The position numbers and the translations under genes are program-made. Shown in pieces: positions 12,185 to 23,943 of a DNA stretch of 64,000 nt (position 1 is its first letter; each line of letters starts with the position of its first letter). The stretch is from Iris pallida (Eukaryota; Streptophyta; Magnoliopsida; Asparagales; Iridaceae): positions 25,156,484 through 25,220,483 of the forward strand of contig JANAVB010009598.1 in assembly GCA_029216955.1 (NCBI GenBank), written 5' to 3'. Under the pieces are notes generated by a model, which was not told the origin of the DNA, did no database searches, and was given only the letters and a program-made list of their open reading frames with translations.

Positions 12185-12425
12185 AGAACCTGGCACGGTT
12201 CGCGCAAATTGTGAACTCGTGCGATGCGATGATGGATGTGCACGGGGCTGGGCTGGCTAACATGGTCTTCCTCCCAACGAATGCATCGATAATATAGATA
12301 AGTCGTTGGGGGCGGCCTGAGATGGATTATAGGCACGACTTCGGGTAGCCGGCTCCGGATATGGGACTAAACTATATGGGAGTACGAGATCAAGGAGGAA
12401 GAGGCTTACTGATAGAAGAATACCA
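12185..12425 (+). pseudogene. GT61 pseudogene, piece 2 of 4 (VHGAGL motif)
   Basis: The GT61 frame resumes right after the [22 protein letters not shown], then [10 protein letters not shown]. VHGAGLxNMVFLP is the hallmark of the GT61 family. A TAG falls at 12295-12297. Further GT61 blocks follow in shifted frames: GGLRWI, then DFG-stop-PAPDMGLNYM and EYEIKEEEAY, so at least two more frameshifts are present. The piece ends in a gaagaatacca stretch where the Copia LTR begins at 12426. Confidence 0.85.
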
Positions 12426-13221
12426 TGTTGGGAAAGAAACGTGAAAACCTTTCCCCAAACTAGAGAGTACCTGCGAGAGAACCGAGCAATACAACGCACG
12501 AACCAAAATACTAAAACAAACCATGCAGACACAGAAAATTTTTGACGTGGAAAACCATTGCGGGAAAAAACCATGGGACGATCGGAGTCCAACCCTGAGA
12601 AGCCTCCACTAATAAAATAGAAGAATTACACCCTCTACAAACTTCTTCCGATCCAAATCGGATCCCCACAACACTTGGAAGCAAGAACAATGATTACAAG
12701 GCTACGAAGAACAAGAACGACGAGTAGAGATTACCCAAATCCGATTATCCTCCGAAAAAGACATTCAATCCTCCGTCTTCTTTTCCGAAGTTGCAATGGC
12801 ACTCTTGCCTCATTCCTCTCTCTTTTCTTGTGTTCTCAACAATGATTAGGGTTTAGAAATAACCTAATATTAACTTCCCTAATCCGCAGCAAAATTTGGA
12901 CCATCATATATGATCCAATGGTGAAAAAATCACCCCAGAAATTCGCCCAGCCCGACGACACAGAGTTCGGCCAGAACTCTGTGTTCTGACTCCAGAACGG
13001 TTCTGGAACCAAAATACAGAGTTCGGCCAGAACTCTGTGTGGGGCAGAGTTCGGGCCGAACTCTACCCCCCTGTTCCAGAATGTCTTCAGGTAGCTTCCC
13101 GAGTTTCTTCGTCTCCTCCGACTGGCCTCATCACCTCCCCGAGCTTCTCTGACACACAGACGGCGCTCGTCGCACTCCGGGGTCTTCTCCACATAGGTTG
13201 GGAACCCCACCCACTCCAACA
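12426..13221 (-). repeat. Copia 3' LTR (796 bp)
   Basis: TG...CA ended repeat, matching 28605-29434. It contains near-perfect palindromes built on cagagttcggccagaactc at about 12960-12990 and 13017-13042. A purine-rich tract (minus strand, gaaagaaaagatt) adjoins it at 13222-13234. Confidence 0.9.
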
Positions 13222-13255
13222 AATCTTTTCTTTCACAACTATGTGGAGGAGGTCG

Positions 13256-15151
13256 TCATCTCGACGATCTGCCTGTAGTACTCAAACTTTTCCCTCGGAA
13301 GAACCTTCGTGAGCATGTCCGCTCTATTGTCATCAGTATGAACATTCTCAAGCGCTGCATCCTTCTTCTCAACAATATCCCATATCCAATAATACCGAGT
13401 CTCAATGTGCTTGGATCGACTATGAATGTCTGGTTCTTCACAAGGTGGATAGCACTCTGACTGTCACAAAGCAAAGTATACTGCTCTTGCTTCAGCCCCA
13501 TTTCCTGCAACAGCTTCTTCATCCACAACAGCTCCTTGCAAGCCTCCATCGTTTCAATGTATTCTGCCTCCGTCATCGACAAGGCAACACACTTCTGCAA
13601 CCGTGACTGCCACGATACCGCTCCTCCAGCAAACATCATCACATAGCCCGAAGTCGATCGTCTCGTGTCTACATCTCCAACCATATCAGCGTCGGTATAC
13701 CCAACCAGCTTTGGCTCGTCATCACCAAAAGAAAGTCTCCAATCGGCAGTACCCTGAAGGTATCGTAGAATCCACTTGACCGCACTCCAATGTACCCTTC
13801 TAGGATTTGAAAGGTACCTGCTAACTGTGCCAACTACATGAGCGATGTCTGGCCTTGTACACACCATAACATACATAAGACTTCCCACAGCTGAGGCATA
13901 TGGAACCCGCTCAATATCTTCCTTTTCGTCCTTGGTAGATGGACACTGTTCCTCGGTGAACTTAAAGTGGGCCGCAAGGGGGCAACTCACTTTCTTCGAC
14001 CCGTCCATACCGAACGCTAAAGTACCCGATGAATGTACTTTTTTTGGGACAAATGTAGCAGCTTAGACTCTCTCTCTCGGCTGATCTCCATCCCAAGAAT
14101 AGTCTTCGCTGTGCCCAAATCTTTCATAGAGAAGGCCGCACCCAGTTGGCGCTTCAACTCCGCTATCCTAGTGGCATTCCGACCCACTAATAGCATATCA
14201 TCTACATAGAGCAATAAAATAATAAAATCATCATCGACAAAATACCTCACAAATACACAGTGATCCGACGTCATCCGTGCATAACCATGCTCCTCCATAA
14301 ACGACTCGAACTTCCTGTACCACTGCCTCGGAGCCTGCTTCAGACCATACAAGCTCTTCCTCAACCGGCAGACCAAATGTGACTTGCCCTTCTCAGAGAA
14401 TCCCTCTGTCTGCTTCATGTATAACTCCTCCTCAAGATCACCGTGGAGGAATGTCGTCTTTATGTCCATCTGCTCGACCTCCAAGTCGAAACTGGCTGCC
14501 AATGCTAGCACCACCCGAATAGACGACTGGCGAAAAGATCTCATCATAATCTACGCCTTTTCGCTGACCGTAGCCTTTAACTACCAGCCTCGCTTTGTAT
14601 CGAGGGCGAGTAGCATCATCCATCTGCTTCACTCTAAACACTCATCGATTCTTCAAAGCCTTCTTGCCCTTTGGCAACTGCACCAGCTCATAAGTGGAAT
14701 TGGCGTGTAAGAAACTCATCTTATCCTGCATAGCCTCCATCCACTCCTTCATGTGTTCGTCTTCCATAGCCTTTGTAAAACTTTCGGGCCCTCTTCCGTC
14801 AGTCAATAGCACATACTCACCCGGTGAGTATCTCGTAGATGGTCGACGCTCTCTGTCGCTCCTTCTCAGTGGAGCCACTGGTGCTGGCTGTATACCAACA
14901 ACCTCCTCCCCTTCAGGAACTGCCTCCCCGACATGCTCATCCTTCCGAGGGACACCCTGACCAGCATCAGCAGGCTGATGATTAAGGTTGGGAGCAACTC
15001 CATGTACTGGCTCTCCCATAATTGGATCCTCTACAATGTCCTCTGGAAACTGCTCAAAGCGAAATGACTCTAACTCAGGCAATTCCTCAGCCTCAGAAGG
15101 CGTCTCGGAATCCTGAATGTTGGTCATGGTCTGATCCTCGACGAATACCAC
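13256..15151 (-). pseudogene. Copia reverse transcriptase and RNase H, broken
   Basis: From right to left: a linker with RRSDRERRPSTRY; the RT start (WMEAMQDKMSFLHANSTYEL and GKKALKNR); MFRVKQMDDATRPRYKARLV; MDIKTTFLHGDLEEELYM; YGLKQAPRQWY; and the catalytic YVDDM box. RNase H follows, with YTDADMVGD, TEAEYIE and LCDSQSAIHL. Breaks include a stop at the RKALKNR/WVFRVK junction near 14642, a frameshift near 14530 within RT, another near 14010, and indels in the last 50 residues, where the frame leaves the family pattern after KNQTF. The element could not make a working pol. Confidence 0.88.
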
Positions 15152-15607
15152 GTCTCTGTTTCTGTAGAGCTTTCTTCCAAACTCATCCCGACCCTAGCCG
15201 ACAAAGACGCATCGCCTCGTCTTTGGCTCAAGTTTGGACCTCTCGTCCTTCGATACATGTACGAAGGCCTTACAGCCAAACACTCGCAAGTGATTATATG
15301 ACGGCTCTTTGTCGTACCATACTTTGTCAGGCACATCACCCTGCAAAGGAGCACTAGGAGACAAATTAATAACATAAGCAGCTGTGAGAAGAGCCTCACC
15401 CCAATAACTTTTTGACAAATTTGCTTCTGACAACAAACACCGCACCCTCTCCATCAGTGTCCTGTTCATGCGCTCCGCTACACCATTGAGCTGGGGTGTC
15501 TTGGACGAAGTCTTCTGGTGTCGTATCCCTTGCTCTCTGCAATACTCATCAAAGGGACCGATGTATTCACCGTCGTTGTCAGACCGAACACATAATAACT
15601 TCTTACC
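15152..15607 (-). pseudogene. Copia integrase, C-terminal part
   Basis: Contains VRSDNDGEYIGPFDEYC, TPQLNGVAERMNRTLMERVR, SYWGEALLTAAYVIN and HLRVFGCKAFVHVSKDERSK, the integrase core from the second catalytic Asp and Glu onward. A TAG sits near 15195 (after RCVFVG). The N-terminal part lies 11 kb away at 26911-27093; the break is in the ERETGKK region, exactly at the ttacc target site of the nested LTR. Confidence 0.88.
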
Positions 15608-16490
15608 TGTAGCCTCTCTTTCCGAAATTTCTAAAATATATTTTTTGGAATTTTATTTTATTTTTTGAAATGCCTAAGTGGATTCGGTGCTAGGCGGCGA
15701 GTGGCCGTCCGACTAGCGCCTAGCGTTTTCACAACCTCGCCAACCTTGCCAACCTTGCCTGCAATATATAAGTTTTTCTTCTTTCACGAGTCTTTATAAC
15801 CTTATTATGTTTTTACACCTTTGTTAATTGGTCGTTTTTGTTCAATTATTTTTGCCGAATTGACGACAAAAGAGACGCCCAATGTCGGTACGGTCATTAT
15901 TGGTATTAGTTGGTAACGGATTGGGACAGTATCGACCGATATCGCAAAATATGGAAACTACAAGGCACGCGTTAATGGCACCAAATCCCGACCAAGTATA
16001 CACGTGGCACTGTCACCTTGCAAGTTGCAACCTAACCAGCTCTCCCTTTTTGAACCTCCTCTCATTTGTGGAGCTTTCTCATGCACCATAGCTGACCAAA
16101 TTCAGATGAAGAAAGCTTGGATGATAGTGATAATGATTAACAAATAGCTGAAACAATCCTGCATCGCCATCTCTAAAGATAGAGATTTGCACCAGGATCA
16201 AGATAGAAAGGAGCCTATTTTTCCTGTGGCCAACAGTGTGGCCATATACACACCAAATGACCAGTTTAAGCCAGCCTTTTTCCAACGCAATGTGGAAATG
16301 AACCCCCATCATATGCTCTCCCCTGCTGCCAAATGGCTGCGGTACAGACACCTCACCAGTGGAAGAGCCAAGGAAACATAGAGCTGTAAATGAATAAAGC
16401 AGCAGCAGGCCCAAGCTAGGCCCGCCAAACCCGAGCTCCTAATTTCCCCCAGCCCGAGCTCTTCATGGAACCCAGATATATATATATATA
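15608..16490 (+). other. First part of the solo LTR; no gene recognised
   Basis: AT-rich LTR start, then a short stem-forming stretch near 15672-15730 (gctaggcggc against the complementary gactagcgcc side). At 16079-16414 on the minus strand lies a 111-codon ORF whose start, MGLLLLYSFTALCFLGSSTG, looks like a secretion signal. I do not recognise the protein, and it may be chance. Confidence 0.4.
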
Positions 16491-16658
16491 GGAACCGGAT
16501 CAATGGCCCCGCCCGCGGAGCCCCGTCGAAGCCCCGCCCCCCCTGCACCATCGGATCGCGCGGGGCCCGCGTGGGGCCCGCGCGAGCTCGCGCGATCCAA
16601 AGGCTAAGGATCGCGGGGGCTTCGGCGGGGCTCCACGGACGGGGCTCCCGATCCGCTC

Positions 16659-16660
<2 letters not shown>
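16491..16660. mobile_element. GC-rich MITE with TA-array flanks (MITE 1)
   Basis: A 170-bp GC-rich island between (TA)n tracts at about 16475-16490 and 16661-16739. The left end, ggaaccggatc, and the reverse complement of the right end, gggagcggatc, are inverted repeats, followed inward by gcggagccccgtcgaagcccc and its counterpart on the other arm. It can fold into a long hairpin and shares ctgcaccrtyggatcg with MITE 2 at 34186-34481. It has no coding capacity. Confidence 0.7.

Positions 16661-16739
<79 letters not shown>
16661..16739. repeat. (TA)n microsatellite
   Basis: Uninterrupted TA dinucleotides between MITE 1 and the left end of MULE 1. Confidence 0.95.
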
Positions 16740-16742
<3 letters not shown>

Positions 16743-17051
16743 TATTTGAATCGCTCTATACACGTTCTATGCAGACTATTTGATGACGTGGGAACCCGTG
16801 TGGGACTCACTTAATGTTGAGAATTTTTTTAAACAAAATCTCAACCATTGGCTTATAGTGAACGGTTGAGATCAATGTTATTATCAAAGAAAGGAAAGAA
16901 GAGGGCAATCAGTGGCTCAGCCGTTCTTTTTCTTCTTCATCCTCTTCTTCCTCTTCTTCTTCTTCCCGGTTCCCAATAAAAAAAAACCTATCGGAGAATC
17001 CGGCTGACATCTAAAGAAGGAGAACAAACATTGGATAAAAGCTTGTGAGCA
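16740..17051 (+). repeat. MULE 1 left TIR
   Basis: About 312 bp, the inverse of 20783-21090, with a cttcttc-rich stretch inside. Its inner end (ataaaagcttgtgagca) recurs at about 17281-17300, starting a diverged tandem copy of the next ~245 bp (about 17034-17278 and 17279-17460). Confidence 0.9.
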
Positions 17052-17566
17052 TTTCTCTTCTTCCTTTGATTTTGTAAAATTTTATAATTATTGAAATTTT
17101 TTTTAGCTTTAATTTGATTTAAAATTATGAATCTTTTATTGTCAAAAAATTACTATGATTTCTTGAATGGTTCTAGAGATCTGATACATTGGTTAGTAAA
17201 TTATAATACCCAACAATGAAAAAAAGGGATTTAAAAAACTTTTGGGTTCTTCAATAAAAAAATTGAAAAAGAAAAAGACCCGATAAAAGCTTGTGAGCAA
17301 TTCTCTCGTTCTTTCGTTTTTTTAAGATTTGATAACTATTGACTTTTTTTATTCTTCAATTTGATTTTTATTTATGGTTTTTTACTGTCCAAAAATTTGT
17401 AGTGTTGTTATGTTAGTAAATTGGAATAGACAACAATGAAAAAAAACATTTGATGTTTATTGTCAAAAGAAAGTACGTAAATTTATTTATTTTTCTTAAT
17501 TTTTCATGATTTTTACTGAAATTGTTTGCATGAATGTCAATTTCATTGGTTAGACAAAGAATACTA

Positions 17567-17597
17567 TATATATATATATATATTAATATTTTTTGTC

Positions 17598-17682
<85 letters not shown>

Positions 17683-17707
17683 TATATATATATTAATATT
17701 TTTTGTC

Positions 17708-17769
<62 letters not shown>

Positions 17770-17814
17770 AATATATATATATATAAATATATATATATAT
17801 TAATATTTTTTGTC

Positions 17815-17895
<81 letters not shown>

Positions 17896-17985
17896 CTGTT
17901 GGTAGCGACGAGGGTTCCCGAACGGGAGGTCCGGGTTCGAACCCCTCCTTAGGCGCACGCGCCTAAGCTCTAGTAAAAGGACACC

Positions 17986-18061
<76 letters not shown>

Positions 18062-18089
18062 TTTTTTGTCTATTATATATATATATATA

Positions 18090-18136
<47 letters not shown>

Positions 18137-18145
18137 GACAAAAAA

Positions 18146-18219
<74 letters not shown>

Positions 18220-18252
18220 GACAAAAACTATATATATATATATATATATATA

Positions 18253-18322
<70 letters not shown>
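17567..18322. repeat. Compound TA microsatellite with a repeated 20-bp core
   Basis: About 750 bp of (TA)n interrupted by ttaatattttttgtctatta (or a short variant). I count four forward copies (about 17581, 17691, 17801, 18056) and two inverted ones (about 18133 and 18217, the latter partial). It also contains the SINE-like insert at 17893-17988. The inverted arrangement suggests a large palindrome. Confidence 0.85.
17893..17988 (+). mobile_element. tRNA-like SINE head inside the TA array
   Basis: A ~96-bp unique insert in pure TA repeat. It begins ggcctgttggtagcgacg and contains GGTTCGAACCC at 17934-17944, a perfect pol III B box. A weak A-box-like ggtagcgacgagg lies ~30 bp upstream. A short palindrome, taggcgcacgcgccta, follows. 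No cloverleaf with a proper acceptor stem is seen, so a tRNA-derived SINE fragment is more likely than a tRNA gene. Confidence 0.5.
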
Positions 18323-18325
<3 letters not shown>

Positions 18326-18580
18326 GTGAACCGGAAATCAGTTTTTTCATTTGTCAATAAAAATTGTGAAACAAAATCACTGGATCCTTTTTTTCCTGCT
18401 TTCTTTGGATATCAAATAACTAAAATTGTTTCGTTTGGATATCTTACTTACAAATTCATTTACATAAAGAAAAAGGCATGCCTCATTTTTGTGTTCTTGT
18501 TCTCTTTGTTTATTATTAATATTATTTTTTGTTGTTGTTATTATTATTATTCTTAAATTATATCAATGTGTTTTTCAGAT

Positions 18581-19485
18581 ATGGAGGAGCATTCTTTAGA
18601 TAACTGTGAATATGGAGAAGAGGAAGGAGTGCAGAAGGATTCTGTAGATTCATCTCAAGATGAGGATTATGAACCAAATAGTGGGATGGAGTCGAATCCA
18701 TATATTGGGATGAAGTTTGATACAACAGACCAGATGTACAATTTCTTTAAAGGCTATACGAAGCGTGTAGGATTTTCTGTGAGAAAAAAATGTAGAAAGA
18801 AGAATAATGCTGGAATTCTCAGAAGTGTGACTTATTGTTGTGGTCGACAAGGAAAACATGTTAATACGTGTCAAAATCCAATAAAACCACAAGCGAGCTA
18901 CAGGATTGGGTGCAACGTAAAATTAACTGCTCGGTTAGATGATGACAAAAAATGGGAGGTCACAGTACTCGATCTTAAGCACAATCACGAGGTAAGCCCA
19001 AGCAAAGTTCGATTCTACCGTTGCAATAAAAGCATCAGTGCACATGCGAGACACAAGCTTGATATGAACGACCGAGCAGGAATTAGGATGAACAAAAATT
19101 TTACCTCAATGGTAATTGAGAACAATGGATATGAAAATACGATATTTAGTGAAAAAGATGCCAGAAATGCGATTGAAGAAATAAGACGGCTACGACTTGG
19201 CAAAGGAGATGCACCGGCAAGGTTGCAGAGAACATTGGTTTCTACTTTGATATTGAATTAGACCAGGAGGACCATTTGAAAAATATATTTTGGGCAGATG
19301 GTTGGAGTAGAGAAGCTTATAAGGAATTTGGTGAGGTTGTCAGTTTTGACACAACTTACTTGACAAACAAGTATGATATGCCATTTGCCCCCTTTGTTGG
19401 GGTGAATCACCACGGCCAATCAATTTTGCTTGGATGTGGGCTTATTCCAAGTGCTGCCCCAAGCTTGTTTGATGGAGAAACATGA
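18581..19485 (+). pseudogene. FAR1-type MULE transposase, truncated (MULE 1)
   Basis: The start ATG at 18581 follows a pyrimidine-rich intron end, tgtttttcag, as in plant FAR1 genes with a 5'-UTR intron. An acidic leader is followed by the FAR1 DNA-binding domain (GMKFDTTDQMYNFFKGYTKR, GFSVRKKC, the CxxC region CNVKLTAR, WEVTVLDLKHNHEVSP). Near 19220 a frameshift with a small loss leads into FYFDIELDQEDHLKNIFWAD and the MULE domain start FGEVVSFDTTYLTNKYDMPF, with the first catalytic Asp present, then GVNHHGQSILLGCGL. It ends at 19485 after SLFDGET. The other catalytic Asp, the Glu and the SWIM finger are deleted. Confidence 0.85.
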
Positions 19486-20782
19486 GGCTAAAGTAGCGGA
19501 GCTTCTGGTACTCATGCAAGAGGATATCACTTTCAGAAATTCATGTTTCGAGAAGTTCACATAATATATTTTTGTTTAATTACTTTGCAAGAGAATATGA
19601 CTTTCAATGGTCAACCAATAGTTAGCTTAAACTGAACATATTTTTCAGTATTATTGTTAAAAAGCACTTTATTTTCAGCCGAATCTCATGTTGGAACCTG
19701 TTTGTTCTGATTTTAGTTGAACACGTCACCACCTCATACTTATACTGGGAACTGTATTTTCTACTTAATCTGATGTTGCGTATGCACCGCAAGTTTTTCC
19801 ACGTTCTTTAAGTACTGCAATTCATAATTTGTGGCGGTCCATATTATGGATTAATATTTCACTGGGTTCCTTGTGAAGAATACCAACTGCAATTCAAAAT
19901 TTGTGTATGTCCATATTATGGGTTAATCTTTTACTGGATTCCTTGTGAAGAATACCAACTGCAAATATTAATCTGATGGAGTAACAACAATATGGTTAAA
20001 GATGGATGCTCCATGGCAGTAACAACTCGTGCGCAAGAGTAGATCCAACTTTCAATTCATAATTTTTTTTTTCTCATATGGAGTCTGCTTGGCAACTTGG
20101 CAGTAACAACTATTGAACCAAGTTGTCCCAGCAACTTGTCCCAGCACTTGGCAGTAACAACAATAAAGTTAAAAATGGATGCTGCTTCTCAATACTTGAA
20201 GATATTACTCGAAGAATACGGAGAGAGATTTCTAAGGGAAAAAAAAACGGAAGAATCATTTCATCGAACGCTAACCGGACTTGTAAAATACGGAGAACCC
20301 GAACCCGATGGCTTGAGTGGGGCATTCTCGTCTCGTCCGCGGACCGCGCTCAAGAGCAGAAAGCTCTCCGACGGGTTGAGATCCCTGCCGAAGAGGGACT
20401 GGCCTAGCCTGAAATAGCAATTTCGAATACAATAATATTTACGTAGAAAAGCTTTGCTTTCCTCTTGTTATGAGTCAAAGTCACTTTAGTCCAAGACAAG
20501 CATAACGACTTTGGCTGTTGCCTAACGTGAGAAGAATGATCAAACGGTCCTTTTCACAGAAGCAAACTGAAAGATGCAAACACATACACTTCCACACAAA
20601 ATCCATGCACATCTTGTGTTTAGTCAAAAGTAATGGCAAAATTTGACTGAAATCTATTCAAAGCCTGAGGTTGGCCTGAGGTGGTTGGCCAGCTACTCAT
20701 ATGGCCTTGAGCGGCGGTCGCGTGTAGCTTGAGATCCCTTCCGATTCGCGCTGAAGGTCCGTTGGTATAAGCCAAAACCCCT
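19486..20782 (+). other. MULE 1 tail, no recognised gene
   Basis: Contains a ~79-bp tandem duplication at about 19808-19965 (ccttgtgaagaataccaact in each). An 80-codon ORF at 20175-20417 (MDAASQYLKILLEEYGERFL start) has gene-like composition but matches nothing I recognise. The rest is non-coding up to the right TIR. Confidence 0.4.
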
Positions 20783-21090
20783 TGCTCACAAGCTTTTATC
20801 CAATGTTTGTTCTTCTTCTCTAGATGTCAGCCGGATTCTCCGATAGGTTTTTTTTTATTGGGAACCGAGAAGAAGAAGAGGAAGAAGAGGATGAAGAAGA
20901 AAAAGAACGGCTGAGCCATTGATTGCCCTCTTCTTTCCTTTCTTTGATAATAACATTGATCTCAACCGTTCACTATAAGCCAATGGTTGAGATTTTGTTT
21001 AAAAAAATTTCAACATTAAGTGGGTCCCACACGGATTCCCACGTCATCGAATAGCCTGCACAGAGCGTGTATAGAGCGATTCAAATAGCA
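20783..21090 (-). repeat. MULE 1 right TIR
   Basis: Inverse copy of 16740-17051, ending gagcgattcaaatagca. Confidence 0.9.
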
Positions 21091-22423
21091 TTTTCGATTC
21101 CTCCTCTCCTTGCTCGACACAACACACTCTCTCATGTCGGATTCTACATCAGCCATGCGAGTCTCCTCGCACTCCACCCAAGCCACCGATAACGTCGCCA
21201 TTACTTTCGACCATTTCCCCGCGGACAACTGCAACTACATCACCCATCCGGTCGATGCCCCTACTCTTCATGCCATTACCGGAGTCACGTGGAGCCGGGC
21301 ATCTCCGCAGGTACGGTGCCAGAAGGGACTCGAGCGAGGCTGAACGCCGACGAACTCCCTTAGGCCGTCATCCTCCTCCGGAGCATGTCGAAATATGACG
21401 ATGAGCTCTCAAGTTCGACCCTCTCGGCCGAGCCAACCCTTCTGGTGCATGCTCGAAGACACTACGTCCTTTTCTCGTCTCTGCACTTTCATCTCTTCTC
21501 AACGTGGCAGACCCCCGCTTCTACACCATCGGCCTTACCGAGATGTTGTCGCTTGCTCAAAACGAAGACTCTGGCAGTCACCGCTGCGTGCAGTTCTACA
21601 GACGTGCCACGTGAACCCATATATCCGACATTGCCGAAGATGCATGGTACAGCCGCAGTGCCATCTGTCTTCTTAACGGACCTTGCTGGAAGTCTCTACT
21701 ACATCAACTGTAGTGGATATTGACATCTTTGTTGCAAGTCTCCTGTAGCGTCAAGCCTCGTCCGACGCCTCTAGACTATTGTCGTCGACTTGCATGCACA
21801 CAAGACTGCATTTGCCGTGACCCCCTGGCCAAATACTTCTTCTGAGATGCCGTGCTGTGTCGCAACCTGACTCTTCCGTATGTTGGAGCAACCCGCAACT
21901 CCATAGGACACGCATGAGTTGGTCCTTCGATCCGCAACCATTCCTTTTCATGCCACGCTGCCTACTTTTTTATGGTTGCCAAATCGAAGAAGAACAAGGA
22001 ACCATGCAGGAGTACATCTCACGTACGTGAGAAAAGAAATCACAGCAACAACACAACAAATGCTAATTGAGTAAAGGTAAATTTTTATATAAGCCCTCTT
22101 ATCTTTAGAAATTACATCCACTATTTAGTCTATATGAATACATACATAATCAGCTTAGTTGATTTAAGATTCATCAATAAGAAGAGTCCTTTCCATCCTG
22201 GGCAAAATTTTAATATAGGTAATTTACTTATTAGACCCTTTAAAATATATAATTACAATTCTTTTCTAAAATAAAAATCCTATTTGTAAATTTTTCCCGA
22301 TTTCTTTGTGCACGGTTGTCAGATCGAGATGAAACTTGCACCAACAGGACCGTATCATTTTTCTGGTCATGTATGCCAAGTTTGGTCCAATTCTGAGGCA
22401 GTTGATTGGATCACCGTTTTGCG
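21091..22423. other. Middle part of the solo LTR; unassigned GC-rich segment
   Basis: 21100-21960 is GC-rich with several overlapping open stretches (for example 21124-21343 and 21385-21723, plus strand), but none belongs to a family I recognise and no single frame stays open. 21970-22420 is AT-rich and non-coding. It may be captured host sequence or simply LTR. Confidence 0.35.
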
Positions 22424-23609
22424 TGTCACGCCCCGATCCCGCAGAGTCCTTTCGTCATCGCTTCAGGCTCTTTGGGACCATTTGTCCTCGCTAAGGCGTG
22501 ATGCCGTGCAAGCCTAAGTTGCGCTTGACAAGGCCAAGACCTGAAGCAAGACAAGATAGACAAGGTTGACAATACGCAGCGGAACGTAAAGCAGATAATT
22601 GAAGCAGCAACGGACATATTTCAGAATACATGTATTGAACACAATGGTAACAAGAACAATTCTCTTTATTGATTTTATTTGAACAAATTACAAGCTCTCG
22701 ATTCTCTCTGGTATAATGTTACATTCTCTCAGAACTTTACAGATTATAATGATCCCGTTCGCATACATTACATCCCTGTATATACAAAACCAACTCTTGC
22801 AACAGATGTCATCTCTTGGCATCTCTTCTAATTTCTGGCTCCTGAGGATGAGGCTCGGGCTATCGCTTTGGACTATCCCTTTCGATGCATAGTGCACTTG
22901 CATGCAGACTGATGGTGGGTCAGTATATCAGCATACTGGTGATTGTGAACAAAGGAGCTACATTTGTCTGAAACGATCATTATTTAATTAGTAAGAAAAC
23001 GTTTCTTATGATGTGATCTTGCTACTTTTTACCTATGTTCATTCCATGCATACAGAGTCAGTTTACATTTATTTTGAAAACATCTTTGAAAAGCCATATT
23101 TTAATTCCATCTTAGCCGCTATGCCTCCTACAGTTCAGCTCGTCGCTAACCGCTGTGACTCGCATGGGTTCAGCTCGTCGCTAGCCGCTGTGACTCTCTT
23201 GGGTTCAGCTCGTCGCTAACCGCTGTGACTCGTATGGGTTCAGCTCATCGCTAGCCACTGTGACTCTCTAGGGTTCAGCTCGTCGCTTAGTGGATACCCC
23301 AATGCACATGCAATATCAAATGAAACCATCATGCATCAATCGAGCAAGTCATAAACAATTCCATCTTCTTTTCAAGCCGAAAACCGTTCTCTTTCTTAGC
23401 AGACAATGTGCAGATTCTCTTATAAGCATACTCAAGATTACTGTCTTGTTATTAGCAATACATTCATTCAAAAGCTCAGATTCTTATTAGGCGCAAGCGA
23501 ATCATAAAATGAGTCTTTGTCCACTCACCCAGATCAATCGTCTTCTGTTGCAGAGCCAGCAATCCGATCTTTCTGTCTATCTAGTGCCTTCGCAGAGCGG
23601 GGCACTACA
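22424..23609 (-). repeat. 3' LTR of the short element
   Basis: 1186 bp, matching 23944-25134. It contains a ~35-bp minisatellite at about 23125-23290 built on gttcagctcgtcgctaaccg. Confidence 0.9.
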
Positions 23610-23930
23610 TAATTACCCACCAAAAAGAAATTTCGTCCTCAAAACTTAAGAAGAAACTTACGATATCCTTAGCAGCGATAGTCCTCATCCTTCGCCATCA
23701 TCAATTCTATGAAATCATAATTCAGATCATATCAAAACTCTTGTTCAATAAACTATTTCAATCTCAATCAATCAAATTGATAAAAACATAGGCCGGCATC
23801 ATAAAAATATTTACGGACTTATTGTATGGAACGTTCATCTCATTGATGATATCAAGCAGGCTTTCAATTCTCAAACGGAGGAACATGTACGAATTTAATT
23901 GAATCAAAATTGGCCAGAGGATCGTGTTAG

Positions 23931-23940
23931 TCTGATACCA
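23931..23940 (-). promoter_or_regulatory. Primer-binding site (tRNA-iMet type)
   Basis: TGGTATCAGA on the minus strand, three bases inside the 5' LTR end; it matches the 3' end of plant initiator tRNA-Met. Confidence 0.8.
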
Positions 23941-23943
23941 TTC

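Larger units (their letters stand above)
16740..21090 (+). mobile_element. MULE 1: FAR1-type Mutator-like element, internally deleted
   Basis: Bounded by ~310-bp inverted repeats (16740-17051 and 20783-21090), nearly identical and beginning TGCTATTTGAATCGCTC. It encodes the N-terminal part of a FAR1-related transposase (18581-19485), a 750-bp TA array and a degenerate tail. The left flank is a (TA)n array; the right flank is ttttcgatt, so no clear 9-bp target duplication remains. The transposase lacks most of the DDE domain and the SWIM finger, so movement would need help. It lies inside the solo LTR. Confidence 0.85.

Noticed and set aside
15603..15627. Long (17-20 bp) target duplication at the Copia-integrase insertion, suggesting a LINE or SINE.
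   Set aside because: The TG...CA ends, LTR-like terminal sequences and a perfect 5-bp ttacc duplication that restores the frame fit an LTR insertion better; the extra match is short.
17893..17988. Functional tRNA gene.
   Set aside because: The B box is good, but no convincing acceptor stem or anticodon arm can be drawn.
16500..18357. ORFs made of Ile-Tyr repeats across TA arrays (also at 33498-33797, 34049-34510, 38474-38914).
   Set aside because: Pure translation of (TA)n microsatellite; not genes.
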